Numbered from the stretch's first letter, positions 32,458-41,614 are shown. The stretch is 64,000 nt of DNA from Bacillota bacterium (GCA_023386265.1 JAEWKA010000002.1:124001-188000); one strand, 5' to 3'. Made by a program: numbers and translations. Notes: generated from the letters alone by a model not told the origin.

Positions 32458-33015
32458 TCACAACTTGTTTTTCCTGAATAAATATGTTTTGACGTATTTT
32501 TGTAAAAGCAGGTATACGGTAAGAGCGACCATCGTGCCGACAAGCATTCCGAGCAGCACGTCGGTGGGATAGTGTACGCCGACATAGCAGCGTGAAACAG
32601 CGATTAGAACGGCGGGGATATAGGCAAGTGCTCCCCTTTTTCCATAGGCGAGCGTCAGCGCAGTGGCTGCGGCAAAGCTGAAATTCGTGTGCCCCGAGGG
32701 GAGAGAGTATGAGGACAGGGGTTTTACAAGTATCTGTAGCGCCTCGATTGTGTCGTAAGGTCTTGGTCTTGCGACGAGCGGCTTGATTACAAGGTCGTTT
32801 ACGATATAGGCGGCGATAAGGCAAATGAGCAAATCAAAGCCGCCCCGCCTTGTTTTTTTAGAAACGAGCAAAAGAAGTCCTGTAAATATCCATATAAACC
32901 CGGCGTTACCAAGCTTTGATGAAAACACCATAATCGGGGTCAAAAAAGGGGTGCGCAGAAAATCCTGAATATACAGCAAAGCGCCCGTGTCAAGATCTTG
33001 TATCGCTTCTATCAA
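32458..33015 (-). CDS. PAP2 superfamily phosphatase
   Basis: The 185-residue membrane protein has five or six helices and the three phosphatase motifs: KPLVARPRP, PSGHTNFS and SRCYVGVHYPTD. It likely dephosphorylates a lipid pyrophosphate such as undecaprenyl pyrophosphate or phosphatidate on the outer face. It starts at a TTG that overlaps the stop of the upstream hexapeptide-repeat gene (4-bp overlap), so the two are translationally coupled. Confidence 0.9.
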   Translation of the reverse strand: MIEAIQDLDTGALLYIQDFLRTPFLTPIMVFSSKLGNAGFIWIFTGLLLLVSKKTRRGGFDLLICLIAAYIVNDLVIKPLVARPRPYDTIEALQILVKPLSSYSLPSGHTNFSFAAATALTLAYGKRGALAYIPAVLIAVSRCYVGVHYPTDVLLGMLVGTMVALTVYLLLQKYVKTYLFRKNKL

Positions 33016-33725
33016 GGCTTCAGCTCCACAATTTCGTTTTCTTCCATCACAGTTTTATGCTCGTGGTATACCCTCTTGCAGGCCGGAATGAAGCCGCGGA
33101 CGTTTGTGAGTGGAAAAACCCAGGTGTTTGGTCCGATGTGCGTTCCCGGCTGAGTGACCGCGTTTGCGCCGAGCCGCGAGCTGTCGCCGAGGATACAGCC
33201 AAAGAAGCTGTCTCCGAGATCGACTCTCGCGCCCTCGATCTTGAGGGTAGCGTTCGACTGGTCAAATTTGCGGTTTGCAGTTATTACGCCGCTGCCGATG
33301 CGCGCAGAGGCGCCCAGAATGCTGTCCCCTGCGAAGGCTAGCGACGCAATCTTGGCTCCGCCGAACAGGACGCAGTGCTTGACCTCGCTTCCGTGGCCGA
33401 CGCTGCAGTTATCTGCAATTATAGTGTTGGGGCGGATGACCGCACCGGGCATTATCTCGCAGTTTCGTCCGATATATACTGGGCCGATTATTGTCACATC
33501 GTTATAGATGACCGTTCCCTCGCCGATGTAGTAGTTCCCGTGCAGATTGGGTCCGTCGCCTCTTATTTCGCCGTTGTTCTCTTTTACATCCGGTACTACC
33601 AGAGCTTCTTTTAAGTAGGTCTTGGCCTTCTGAAGGATCTCATATGTTTCGGTGAGACCATCAAAAAAATCGAGAACAGGAAATTTATCAAGCTTTGAAA
33701 AATAGTAACTGATTTTTGTGGACAT
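33012..33725 (-). CDS. Left-handed beta-helix (GlmU-like) acyl/acetyltransferase family protein
   Basis: The 237-residue protein is built of hexapeptide repeats (IGEGTVIYNDVTIIGPVYIG, split at TII, and later IGSGVITAN and RLGANAVTQPGTHIGPNTWV). It corresponds to the acetyltransferase half of GlmU-like UDP-GlcNAc pyrophosphorylases without the nucleotidyltransferase half. The start ATG 33725 follows GAAAGGTGG; the frame upstream lacks a site. It is coupled to a PAP2 phosphatase gene, hinting at envelope glycoconjugate metabolism. Substrate unknown. Confidence 0.82.
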   Translation of the reverse strand: MSTKISYYFSKLDKFPVLDFFDGLTETYEILQKAKTYLKEALVVPDVKENNGEIRGDGPNLHGNYYIGEGTVIYNDVTIIGPVYIGRNCEIMPGAVIRPNTIIADNCSVGHGSEVKHCVLFGGAKIASLAFAGDSILGASARIGSGVITANRKFDQSNATLKIEGARVDLGDSFFGCILGDSSRLGANAVTQPGTHIGPNTWVFPLTNVRGFIPACKRVYHEHKTVMEENEIVELKP

Positions 33726-33829
33726 AGTATCATCCACCTTTCTAACTGCTGAATTTTTTATTAGGAAATTATGGCGCCGAACCACAGACGCATATGGCAG
33801 GCATGCCGGCGCCAATCTTTTTTAATCTA

Positions 33830-34765
33830 TCAATGATACTTATATCTGCCGCCGCCTATGAACTCCGTAAGCAGCGAATCAGGGAGAAGATACTTTTGCT
33901 CGATACCTTCGAATAGGTCGAAGGCGGGTGCGATGGCTTTCAATTCCTCAAAGCGCTCGATGCCTCCGGGAATGTCTGCGAAAAGCTTCTGCGCCGTAGA
34001 TTTCATGACGCATACCTCATAGGGGAAGGACGAATCAAATTTCCAATCAGCCTTGTCTTTGAACGGACTGATGTTGTGCTTTTCGCCGCGACGGACATTT
34101 GCCCATATACTAAGGGTATATTCGGGCGAGGCCCCGCGAAACAGCTTATCGCGCACGACCCTGCGCACAAGGCGCATCCAGGTTGCCTTGAAGCACACTT
34201 CACTGCCATTTTCCACGTTCGAGCGCGCGCTTATATAGAGCTTCAGCGCGTCCGGGTTTGCGAGCGTCAGTTCGTCATTAAGGGCGTGGATACCCTCCGC
34301 GACAACGATTTCGTTTTTTGCAAGAGTTATTCTGTCCGATGGTACGGAGGCTCTTTTGTGTTCTCCAAAAATGTATTTCGGAACTTCTATGGTTTCTCCG
34401 CGCGCAAGACGATGAAAATGCTCCGTCAAAAGCTCCATGTCAACACATTTCGGGGATTCAAGGTCGAGCTCTCCGCTTGGAGTTCGCGGGGAATTCTCGT
34501 CAATGTTGCGGAAATAGCTGTCCATTGCGAGCGCATGGGTCGTTATTCCGCGGCGGAACAGCTCCTCTTCAAGCTTCTTTGAGGTCGTGGTTTTTCCGCT
34601 GCCGGAGGGACCTGACATGAGAACTATCGGGCATTGTTCACGGTGCTTTTCAATCAGATCAGCGGCACGGCGAATCTTCGCGTCATATTCCGCGTCGCAA
34701 TCGCGGATAAAAGCTGCGGGGTCATAGGCCGCTCTTGCGTTGATGTCTTCCAGCTTAAACGCCAT
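33830..34765 (-). CDS. Uridine kinase-like nucleoside kinase
   Basis: The 311-residue cytoplasmic kinase has P-loop GPSGSGKTTTSKKL near residue 52, LAMDSYFRN, a lid or substrate region PKYIFGEHKR and EGIHALND. The length and N-terminal extension fit the clostridial nucleoside kinases related to uridine kinase and phosphoribulokinase rather than the shorter canonical Udk. It phosphorylates a nucleoside, probably uridine or cytidine. AGGAGG precedes the start. It lies between hemZ upstream and the GlmU-like gene downstream. Confidence 0.88.
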   Translation of the reverse strand: MAFKLEDINARAAYDPAAFIRDCDAEYDAKIRRAADLIEKHREQCPIVLMSGPSGSGKTTTSKKLEEELFRRGITTHALAMDSYFRNIDENSPRTPSGELDLESPKCVDMELLTEHFHRLARGETIEVPKYIFGEHKRASVPSDRITLAKNEIVVAEGIHALNDELTLANPDALKLYISARSNVENGSEVCFKATWMRLVRRVVRDKLFRGASPEYTLSIWANVRRGEKHNISPFKDKADWKFDSSFPYEVCVMKSTAQKLFADIPGGIERFEELKAIAPAFDLFEGIEQKYLLPDSLLTEFIGGGRYKYH

Positions 34766-34826
34766 TGGTTAAACCTCCTGTGCTGTTTAATTGGTTTTTA
34801 TCATCGGCCAGAAGTATTAAATAAGG

Positions 34827-36293
34827 TTAAAACTTCATCAGTACCGGAATTTTTCTTTTGTCCTCAATGATCTTGTCGATAGATTCGATATATTCGGCAG
34901 GGTACTTCGGATCGAATATGCGCTCAATGCGGCCGTCACCTAGGCACAGTTTAGTCGAGGCGCCGCCTCCCACGGAAATTATAGAACACAGCTCTTCCAT
35001 TATACATATGTTGTAAATATTCTCGGTGTGAGAGCGCTGCCAGCCGATGTTCTCGAATCCGCCGGACATATATTTCTGGCGATAGAGATAGTATGGCTCA
35101 TATTCTGCGGAAAACAGTGCGCTGTTCGCACAGTCTATCATTTCGCCGACGTCCTGCGCCGAAGGACGCGGAGTGTCGCCCAACGTAATGCGTGAACCCT
35201 TTTTAAGTGCGAGCGTGTGGACGGTGATGTTCTCAGGATGGAGCGCGAGAACCTTATCGAGCGTGTTTTTGAAGCCCGCAGGAGTATCGAGAGGAAGCCC
35301 CGCGATAAGATCCATATTCACAATGAAGCCGCCGACATCGGAAACGATTTTAAGCGCGTCAAGAATATCCTGCGCCGAATGTTTCCTGCCGATTGCTTCG
35401 AGCACTGCGTCATCCATCGTCTGCGGGTTTACGCTTACGCGAGTGATGCCATGCTGCTTCAGGGCCTCCAGCTTTTCCCGTGTTATTGTATCCGGTCTGC
35501 CCGCCTCAACTGTATATTCCCGAACAGCGGAGAAATCGAAAGCGGCTTCAAGTGTTGAACAAAGCTCGTCAAGCTGCAAAGCTGAAAGCGTCGTCGGTGT
35601 ACCGCCACCCATATATACCGATACCGGACATAAACCGAGCTTATTTACGACCTCGGCTGTCGCGTCGATCTCTCTGTAAAGCGCGGCGAGATAGTCCGGA
35701 ATCAGCTTCATGCTCTTTTGCACGGACTGGCTTACAAATGAGCAATAGGAACAGCGCGTGGGGCAAAACGGAATTCCGACATAGAGACAAATATCGTTTT
35801 TATCTAGACTTTTCGCACAATCAAGTCCCGCGTGCGCTGTGTGAAGGCACAAAAGAGCTCTCTCGGAGTCAACATCGTTGTCGCTAATAAATCTTGACAG
35901 CGCGGCCTTATCGCTCAGACCGGATTCAAGCAGATTCGAAAGAAGCTTACCCGGGCGTATCCCTGTGAGGGCGCCCCAGACGGGTTTCGCTTTACCTGAT
36001 TTTAATGCAGCGCGATAAAATGAGAGTTTAATTATCCGCTGGAGATATTTTGACTTCGAAAGCTCATCTGTAATGCGCGAGGAAGAAACATTTGACCTGC
36101 CTCGGAACTCCTTGCCATCCAAATAGATCCTGCATACGGCTGTGTACCTTGAATCTGCAATAAATAGATAAAGCTCTGCCCTGTCCCCCGTAGGTTCCTC
36201 CTGAGGGTACTCGGGACGTTCATTGGGAAACAAAGTCAGCATTATTTGTTCCGCTGCATAGCGGTAGTCATGGTTTATTAAAAACAGTTTCAT
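34827..36293 (-). CDS. hemZ: Coproporphyrinogen dehydrogenase HemZ (radical SAM)
   Basis: The 488-residue protein has the HemN/HemZ radical-SAM core with cluster cysteines in CPTRCSYC near residue 178, MGGGTPTTLSA, RVSVNPQTMDD and FIVNMDLIAGLP. The HemZ-type N-terminal domain of about 160 residues starts MKLFLINHDYRYAAE. Members are annotated as oxygen-independent coproporphyrinogen oxidases, though the reaction of HemZ is less certain than that of HemN. No Shine-Dalgarno precedes the start, and the -10 box is only about 8 bases upstream, so the mRNA may be leaderless. Confidence 0.92.
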   Translation of the reverse strand: MKLFLINHDYRYAAEQIMLTLFPNERPEYPQEEPTGDRAELYLFIADSRYTAVCRIYLDGKEFRGRSNVSSSRITDELSKSKYLQRIIKLSFYRAALKSGKAKPVWGALTGIRPGKLLSNLLESGLSDKAALSRFISDNDVDSERALLCLHTAHAGLDCAKSLDKNDICLYVGIPFCPTRCSYCSFVSQSVQKSMKLIPDYLAALYREIDATAEVVNKLGLCPVSVYMGGGTPTTLSALQLDELCSTLEAAFDFSAVREYTVEAGRPDTITREKLEALKQHGITRVSVNPQTMDDAVLEAIGRKHSAQDILDALKIVSDVGGFIVNMDLIAGLPLDTPAGFKNTLDKVLALHPENITVHTLALKKGSRITLGDTPRPSAQDVGEMIDCANSALFSAEYEPYYLYRQKYMSGGFENIGWQRSHTENIYNICIMEELCSIISVGGGASTKLCLGDGRIERIFDPKYPAEYIESIDKIIEDKRKIPVLMKF

Positions 36294-36301
36294 ATTGTAT
36301 T

Positions 36302-36330
36302 AGAATACCTTTTCTTTTGATTCCAGTCAA
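36302..36330 (-). promoter_or_regulatory. hemZ promoter abutting the start codon
   Basis: TTGACT (36325-36330) and TATTCT (36302-36307), spacer 17 bp, on the minus strand. The ATG begins at 36293, near the expected transcription start. Confidence 0.65.
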
Positions 36331-36413
36331 GGTATAAAAAGTAAACACGGCTCAGAAAAAGATAATTTGCCAAAGCATTTACTTTAAGGATATAAACGGG
36401 GGATAAATATAGT

Positions 36414-36494
36414 GCAGGTAATCATTATCAATGAAATATTATAGTTATTTACCTGCCGGCGTGCCTTGCATAATGTTGAAATTGGTGTTATTAT
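36414..36494 (+). promoter_or_regulatory. Diguanylate cyclase promoter and upstream inverted repeat
   Basis: TTGCAT (36466-36471) and TATTAT (36489-36494) are spaced 17 bp. Upstream, GCAGGTAA (36414-36421) and TTACCTGC (36449-36456) form an 8-bp inverted repeat that could be an operator or a weak hairpin. Confidence 0.55.
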
Positions 36495-36552
36495 ACAAAA
36501 AATAGGCGAATTACAAATATTGTTATTTCAACGGTAGGGAAGGAAACTAAAT

Positions 36553-38343
36553 TTGGAAAACAAGAAGACGTTCAGAGGTGCTATAACGCTTATTATTACC
36601 GTTATAGCAACCTTGCTGTTATTTGTTCCCCAAGCATTATTTGTGCGCCAGAGCTATGCGAAATATACTGAAAACGTATTAGATTACGAGAACAAGCATT
36701 TTTCAAATTTGACCGAAATGGGAAAACTGCATGTCCTTAATTTTATAGAAAATAAGACAGAAATGGTATATAATGCGGGACTTACGCTGTCACTAATAGA
36801 CATCAATGCAGAGAATGTGGAACGCTATTTTCCCGAGTTGTACGACCATTCGCGTGCAGATGAAATTTTGGTTTTTGCAAGCGATGGAAGTTTGACGTAC
36901 GGAAAAATGAAATATAGCTCACTGTTTCTTGAAACTGCAAGAGAGGCGTTTAATTCGGGAGAAACCGCTATTTCTCAGATTAAACAAAGCAGCGACGGGC
37001 TCAATATGATGGGCGTTGCCTCCAGTTTTTCAGAGCCAGACGGCACGTTGACCGCTATAATGCTGCTTTTTAGTCAAGCGTCACTTGAAAATATGCTTGA
37101 TAGGCCCTCCCTAAATGATAACGGAAGACTGGGAATAGTCGATGAAAATGGCAGTATGTTATTATGTCAGAGCTCAGAAGAATCATGGTTCAAAAATGGG
37201 CTTTACAGCTTCGGAGAAAGTGGGGATTTGAAAGAAAAGCTGCTGACCGTTACACGAACAACAGATGGCGGGAAATTTACAGCATATATAAAAGCGTTGG
37301 GAATAAACAACTGGTCGGTCGTTTACATGCAGCCCACGGAAGAAATAAATTTAGATATGGATAGAGCTCTTACAAATGTCAACCTGTTCAGCGCAGTGGC
37401 GGTTATACTGATTCTGGGTTTAATCGCTTTCAGCGTTTTCAATGCCGATCGCGCGGCGCGGCGCATGGATCTTTTCAGAATGAAATTCCGCATTGCAACT
37501 AAACAATCGGCAAGAGCAGCGTTTGAATATGACAGGAGGACGGACAAGCTTGTATTTATCAGCGAATCCGAGCATGTAAAACTCCCTAAGCCTTATGTTT
37601 CTCTTATGGAGCTTGGAACCTATGTTCATCCGGCCGATCGCCCCACTTATTACCAGTCAGTCTCCGACCTTCGCAATAAAGGGGAAACATCTGTTATAGT
37701 GCGCATATTTAACTTTTGCGGCAGAGACGTCTATAGATGGTATCGTGTGACCGGAACGAGACTGACGGACAAAGGTGAAGGCGAGGCTCTAACCATCGGA
37801 ACGGTCGAAGACATCGACGAACAGGAAAATGAGCGACTGATTCTGCGTGAAAAGGCGACAACGGACAGTCTCACAGGTCTGCGAAACCGAGCGGAAACTG
37901 AAAAAGCGATAAATGAGTGCCTCTTGAGGCTAGAAGAAAACGAGCACTCGGTATTTGCTCTGCTCGATTTAGACGGGTTCAAGGATATCAACGACAAATT
38001 CGGGCACAATTGCGGCGATAAGGCTCTGGTACATTTTGCCGAAAAGCTGCGAAGCACCTTCAGGTTCGGTGATATTCTTGGGCGTCTAGGTGGAGACGAA
38101 TTCGTGGTATATATGACGCTTTCGTCGGATAGGAAGAGTGTCGAGCGCAGGCTCAGCGAGCTTATGGACAGCTTAGTCAAGGATAAGCTAAGCGGCGATA
38201 TGGACATTCCGTCCGCAAGCTGTTCGATAGGCTGCTGTTTTGCAGGCAAGGGCGATACCTTTGAAGATGTTTACAAGCGTGCGGACAATGCACTGTACAA
38301 AGCTAAAAACAACGGCAAGGGTCAGTTTATACTTGACGATTGA
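36553..38343 (+). CDS. Membrane diguanylate cyclase (Cache-like sensor, PAS, GGDEF)
   Basis: The 596-residue protein has an N-terminal membrane helix (about 9-28), an extracellular dCache-like sensor to about 275, and a second helix near 278-295. A PAS-like domain follows at about 310-425 and a GGDEF domain at 430-594. The active site is LGGDEFVVY. An RxxD inhibitory site (RFGD) lies five residues upstream, so product inhibition is expected. It makes cyclic di-GMP in response to an external signal. The start is TTG 36553 after GGAAGG. The pilus operon in the same window contains PilB and PilT, typical c-di-GMP-sensitive machinery, but a link is only inferred. Confidence 0.93.
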   Translation: MENKKTFRGAITLIITVIATLLLFVPQALFVRQSYAKYTENVLDYENKHFSNLTEMGKLHVLNFIENKTEMVYNAGLTLSLIDINAENVERYFPELYDHSRADEILVFASDGSLTYGKMKYSSLFLETAREAFNSGETAISQIKQSSDGLNMMGVASSFSEPDGTLTAIMLLFSQASLENMLDRPSLNDNGRLGIVDENGSMLLCQSSEESWFKNGLYSFGESGDLKEKLLTVTRTTDGGKFTAYIKALGINNWSVVYMQPTEEINLDMDRALTNVNLFSAVAVILILGLIAFSVFNADRAARRMDLFRMKFRIATKQSARAAFEYDRRTDKLVFISESEHVKLPKPYVSLMELGTYVHPADRPTYYQSVSDLRNKGETSVIVRIFNFCGRDVYRWYRVTGTRLTDKGEGEALTIGTVEDIDEQENERLILREKATTDSLTGLRNRAETEKAINECLLRLEENEHSVFALLDLDGFKDINDKFGHNCGDKALVHFAEKLRSTFRFGDILGRLGGDEFVVYMTLSSDRKSVERRLSELMDSLVKDKLSGDMDIPSASCSIGCCFAGKGDTFEDVYKRADNALYKAKNNGKGQFILDD

Positions 38344-38344
38344 A

Positions 38345-38384
38345 AAAAAGCATCCGGCACGAAGAAACGTGCCGGATGCTTTTT
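38345..38384. terminator. Bidirectional terminator
   Basis: A perfect 17-bp stem (38345-38361 with 38368-38384) lies between the convergent cyclase and scfB genes, with A/T runs on both sides. Confidence 0.85.
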
Positions 38385-38385
38385 G

Positions 38386-39762
38386 TTATTCTTCTTCGCT
38401 TTCGGCGACTTTAATCATTATCGCGCATTCCATTCGCTTTTTGAAAAGTTCACAGCCGTATTCATAGGTGCCTGATATATCACCGGAGGCATGGTAGGCG
38501 TTTGCGGCACAGCCCCCGCTGCAATAAAGCTTTGCCCAGCAATCGGCGCATGACGGGCGCGCATAAGCGTTGCAGCCTTTAAAGCTCTCGCGCAGCTCGA
38601 TGTTCGTAACCCCGTCCCAGACGTTGCCCATGCTGTATTTCTCGTCGCCAACGAACTGATGGCAGGGATAAAGCTCTCCCCAGGGGGTGACGGCGAGATA
38701 TTCGGTGCCGCTGCCACAACCGGAGATGCGCTTATAAATGCAGGGTCCGCCCTCAAGGTCTATCATATAGTGGTAAAAAATGAAGCCTCTTCCCTCTTTA
38801 TCGCGCTTTATCATCTCTTTGGCGAGTATCTCATACTGTTCAAAGAGAATGGGCAAATCCTCCTGTGTCAGCGCATAGGGATCGTCCGGCGCGCAGACAA
38901 CGGGTTCCATCGATAGCTTGGTGAAGCCCAAATCCGCCATATGAAAAAGGTCCTTTGTGAACTCGGCGTTGTTATGTGTAAAGGTTCCGCGAATGTAATA
39001 ATCTCGCTCACCGCGCATTTTCGCAAATTTTTGGAATTTTGGGACAATCAGATCATAGCTGCCCTTGCCATTCGGGGTTTTACGCAGGCGGTCGTGGACT
39101 TCCAGCCGCCCGTCAAGACTCATAACCACGTTATGCATCTCACGGTTTGCAAATTCGATAACATCGTCGTCAACGAGTAGACCGTTCGTCGTAAGAGTAA
39201 AACGAAACGACTTTCCCGTTTCCTCCTCGCGTGAGCGTGCGTAGGCAACGAGCTTTTTGCATACGTCCCAGTTCATAAGCGGTTCTCCGCCGAAGAAATC
39301 GACCTCAAGGTTCTTCTGATTCCCTGAATTCGCTATCAGAAAATCAAGGGCCTGCTTCCCGACTTCAAAGCTCATCAGAGCTCTCTCGCCGTGGTACTTG
39401 CCCTGTGCCGCAAAACAGTATTCGCAGCTAAGGTTGCAGGTGTGTGCGACATGCAGGCACAGTGCCTTGATTGCATGGTTATTGTTCTTTAAATCGCAGG
39501 CATGCTCGCCGTAGCAATCCTCGGTGAAAAGCTTGCCTTCGTCCTTCAACTCACGAACATCAGCTATGCAATCAAGTATCTCATCACGGGTTATCGTGGA
39601 ATCGGAAGCGTGTTTTTCGAGCATGCGGGATACAAGCTCCTCCTCGGAACAGGTCTCAAAGAGCTCTATTATGTCGTATGCCAGCTCATCCACTGAATGT
39701 ACGGCACCACTGAAAACATCCAGCACGATATTGCAGCCGTTTAGTTTATATTGATGTATCAT
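38386..39762 (-). CDS. scfB: SCIFF peptide maturase (radical SAM/SPASM thioether synthase)
   Basis: The 458-residue protein has an N-terminal peptide-recognition domain, the radical-SAM motif CNLSCEYCFA near residue 110, DFFGGEPLMNW, and a C-terminal SPASM region binding auxiliary clusters (SGCGSG, CHQF, CADCWAKLYCSGGC, and a final Cys near MEC). It installs thioether crosslinks from Cys to neighbouring residues in the SCIFF precursor, forming a ranthipeptide. The start at 39762 follows GAGG; 13 upstream codons have no site. It is immediately downstream of scfA, separated by a terminator-like hairpin. No protease or exporter gene is adjacent. Confidence 0.95.
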   Translation of the reverse strand: MIHQYKLNGCNIVLDVFSGAVHSVDELAYDIIELFETCSEEELVSRMLEKHASDSTITRDEILDCIADVRELKDEGKLFTEDCYGEHACDLKNNNHAIKALCLHVAHTCNLSCEYCFAAQGKYHGERALMSFEVGKQALDFLIANSGNQKNLEVDFFGGEPLMNWDVCKKLVAYARSREEETGKSFRFTLTTNGLLVDDDVIEFANREMHNVVMSLDGRLEVHDRLRKTPNGKGSYDLIVPKFQKFAKMRGERDYYIRGTFTHNNAEFTKDLFHMADLGFTKLSMEPVVCAPDDPYALTQEDLPILFEQYEILAKEMIKRDKEGRGFIFYHYMIDLEGGPCIYKRISGCGSGTEYLAVTPWGELYPCHQFVGDEKYSMGNVWDGVTNIELRESFKGCNAYARPSCADCWAKLYCSGGCAANAYHASGDISGTYEYGCELFKKRMECAIMIKVAESEEE

Positions 39763-39812
39763 ATATACCTCTAAATAATGATCATTTATCTGAAAATGCA
39801 CAGACAGGAAAA

Positions 39813-39845
39813 ATGCTGTTCGACCAAAAACAGACCGAACAGCAT
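39813..39845 (-). terminator. Hairpin between scfA and scfB
   Basis: ATGCTGTTCG (39813-39822) and CGAACAGCAT (39836-39845) form a 10-bp stem, followed on the minus strand by a TTTTT tail. It probably terminates most transcripts after scfA, keeping precursor peptide in excess over enzyme. Confidence 0.7.
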
Positions 39846-39863
39846 CTAGTTACCGTAAGTGGC

Positions 39864-40007
39864 TTATTTGCACTTCTCGCAGACCTGATTCGCAACGCCG
39901 CAGGAGGTTTTGCACGCGGACTGGCAGGAAGTCTGGCACTCGCCGCAGCCGCCCGTCTTGAGAGTCTTGTTCAGGTCGCGGGTGATGAGAGTTTTTATTC
40001 TTTTCAT
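39864..40007 (-). CDS. scfA: SCIFF ranthipeptide precursor
   Basis: The 47-residue peptide begins MKRIKTLITRDLNKTLKTGG. A Cys-rich core follows with seven cysteines (positions 21, 24, 28, 32, 36, 43, 46) and the conserved CGVANQVCEK ending of the SCIFF family (six cysteines in forty-five residues). It is modified by ScfB to thioether-bridged product; the biological role of SCIFF is still debated, with quorum-type signalling proposed. AAGGAG precedes the ATG and a near-consensus promoter lies upstream. The extra cysteine compared with the eponymous six is notable. Confidence 0.95.
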   Translation of the reverse strand: MKRIKTLITRDLNKTLKTGGCGECQTSCQSACKTSCGVANQVCEKCK

Positions 40008-40043
40008 GGTGACAACTCCTTAATGAATTACTGCTTACGCTTT

Positions 40044-40072
40044 AATATAGATTAAATTGGGGCAATTGTCAA
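40044..40072 (-). promoter_or_regulatory. scfA promoter
   Basis: TTGACA (40067-40072) and TATATT (40044-40049) on the minus strand, spacer 17 bp, about 36 bp before the start codon. Confidence 0.8.
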
Positions 40073-40109
40073 GGGTGGGAGGCTTTTTGAACCGCTAAAA
40101 CAAACTGAG

Positions 40110-41609
40110 TTATAACAGTACACAAAGCGTTTTCGGCATACCGCCTGCAGTACTGTGCAGTGAAACGCCCGCTTCACGCTGAATTACAAGGCTCCGTATA
40201 GTCTCGTCCGTTAGTTCCTCGCCCGGAACGATAAGAGGTATCCCGGGAGGATATGCCCAGACATATTCGGCTGAAACTTTGCCTCTTGCGTCCTTAATGA
40301 GAACGGTTTTAGTTTCACTTTTACGCACCTCGGAAACGCTCATGCGCCTTGTCGGTATTTTTGGCGCAGTGAAGGGCACGCGCGGTGCCGTTCCGCGTAT
40401 CTCTTTGTCTAGCTCGCAGAGCGCACTGCCGAACCGTTCAAGGTTTTCGTCGCTGTCCAAAAGTCCCGTCATCGCAACGACATAGCGGCAGGCAGCCATT
40501 TCGCATTCGACGCCGAAGCGAGTGCGGAGCTTATCCATTAGTACAGCTCCGGAGGTATCCGTTCCCTCGCAGGAAATGAGGATTTTGCTTCTGTCAAAGC
40601 CATAGACCGCACCCGTTTCGATGCCGCGCCTGACGTACCCCGCTTTACTGGTTTTTTTCTGACAGTCAAAGGGGTCGCTGTGTCCGGGCAAACGAAGGTT
40701 CTGAAGCGGCGTGACAAGTGAATCAAAGCGGTCGAGCCGGTTTTTCCAGGCTTTAAAGAGCTCGCTGCCCCGTTCCTCGATAAGCTCTCTTGTTCCATCG
40801 ATAGACGCCATTAGCAGATAGGACGGACTGCTCGTTTCAAAAACGGCAAGCTCGCGGAGTATGTCTTCCTTTGGTATGAGTCCGCCGGAGAGGTGCAATA
40901 GCCCCGTCTGCGTAAGTCCGGTCAAAGTTTTATGCAGGCTCTGCACCGCAATGTCGGCACCCGCGTGAATCGCGCCGCCCACAAAAGCCGATGAAAGGTC
41001 AAGGTGAGCGCCATGCGCCTCGTCCACGATGAGCGGCGAGCCGTACATATGACAAATAACAGCGATCTCGGAGAGATTTGATGTCACACCTTCGTAAGTC
41101 GGGCTTGTTAGGATAACGGGAGTGCCGGGATTATCCCGAACAGACAATTCTATGTCTTTTGGCGAAATGCTTCCGCAAAAGCCGAAACCCTCGACCGTTT
41201 GGGGAGCAATGTATATCGGTATCAGGTCATTCAGCTCGGCAGCATTATAAACCGACCTGTGACAGTTGCGCGCCATGATGATTTTACCGCTCCCGCAGAG
41301 CTTGGAAGCCGCGCCGACGGCGGCGAGCACGCCGCAGGTCGAGCCGTTCACGAGGAAAAAGCAGCTTCCGCTTTTCCAGAGTGATGCCGCCTTTTTCATT
41401 GCGTCACCGAGTATGCCTTCGGGTTGATGTAGATCATCAAAGCCTGCGATTTCCGTAATGTCGTATTTTGCACCGAGCTCCTCCAGAAACTTTATGCCTT
41501 CGGAATTGCGCTTATGTCCGGGCATATGCATCGGAGTAGTCCCGCACCCTGAGTAGTCTATCAGCTTCTGAAAAAGCGACTGAGCACTGTTGTTCTGAAT
41601 GTTGAACAT
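40110..41609 (-). CDS. Orn/Lys/Arg decarboxylase family protein (aminotransferase class I/II fold)
   Basis: The 499-residue protein has MHMPGHKRN near residue 27, LVNGSTCGVLA, DEAHGAHL and the PLP-lysine in SLHKTLTGLTQTG. The C-terminal domain holds AYPPGIPLIVPGE. This is the short Firmicute form related to YaaO/SpeA, giving agmatine, cadaverine or putrescine; the substrate cannot be told. The ATG at 41609 directly abuts AAAGGAG, while an ATT three codons later would have ideal spacing; use of the ATG through coupling to the upstream stop is the simpler view. It follows the large pilus-locus protein after 5 bp. Confidence 0.9.
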   Translation of the reverse strand: MFNIQNNSAQSLFQKLIDYSGCGTTPMHMPGHKRNSEGIKFLEELGAKYDITEIAGFDDLHQPEGILGDAMKKAASLWKSGSCFFLVNGSTCGVLAAVGAASKLCGSGKIIMARNCHRSVYNAAELNDLIPIYIAPQTVEGFGFCGSISPKDIELSVRDNPGTPVILTSPTYEGVTSNLSEIAVICHMYGSPLIVDEAHGAHLDLSSAFVGGAIHAGADIAVQSLHKTLTGLTQTGLLHLSGGLIPKEDILRELAVFETSSPSYLLMASIDGTRELIEERGSELFKAWKNRLDRFDSLVTPLQNLRLPGHSDPFDCQKKTSKAGYVRRGIETGAVYGFDRSKILISCEGTDTSGAVLMDKLRTRFGVECEMAACRYVVAMTGLLDSDENLERFGSALCELDKEIRGTAPRVPFTAPKIPTRRMSVSEVRKSETKTVLIKDARGKVSAEYVWAYPPGIPLIVPGEELTDETIRSLVIQREAGVSLHSTAGGMPKTLCVLL

Positions 41610-41614
41610 CTCCT

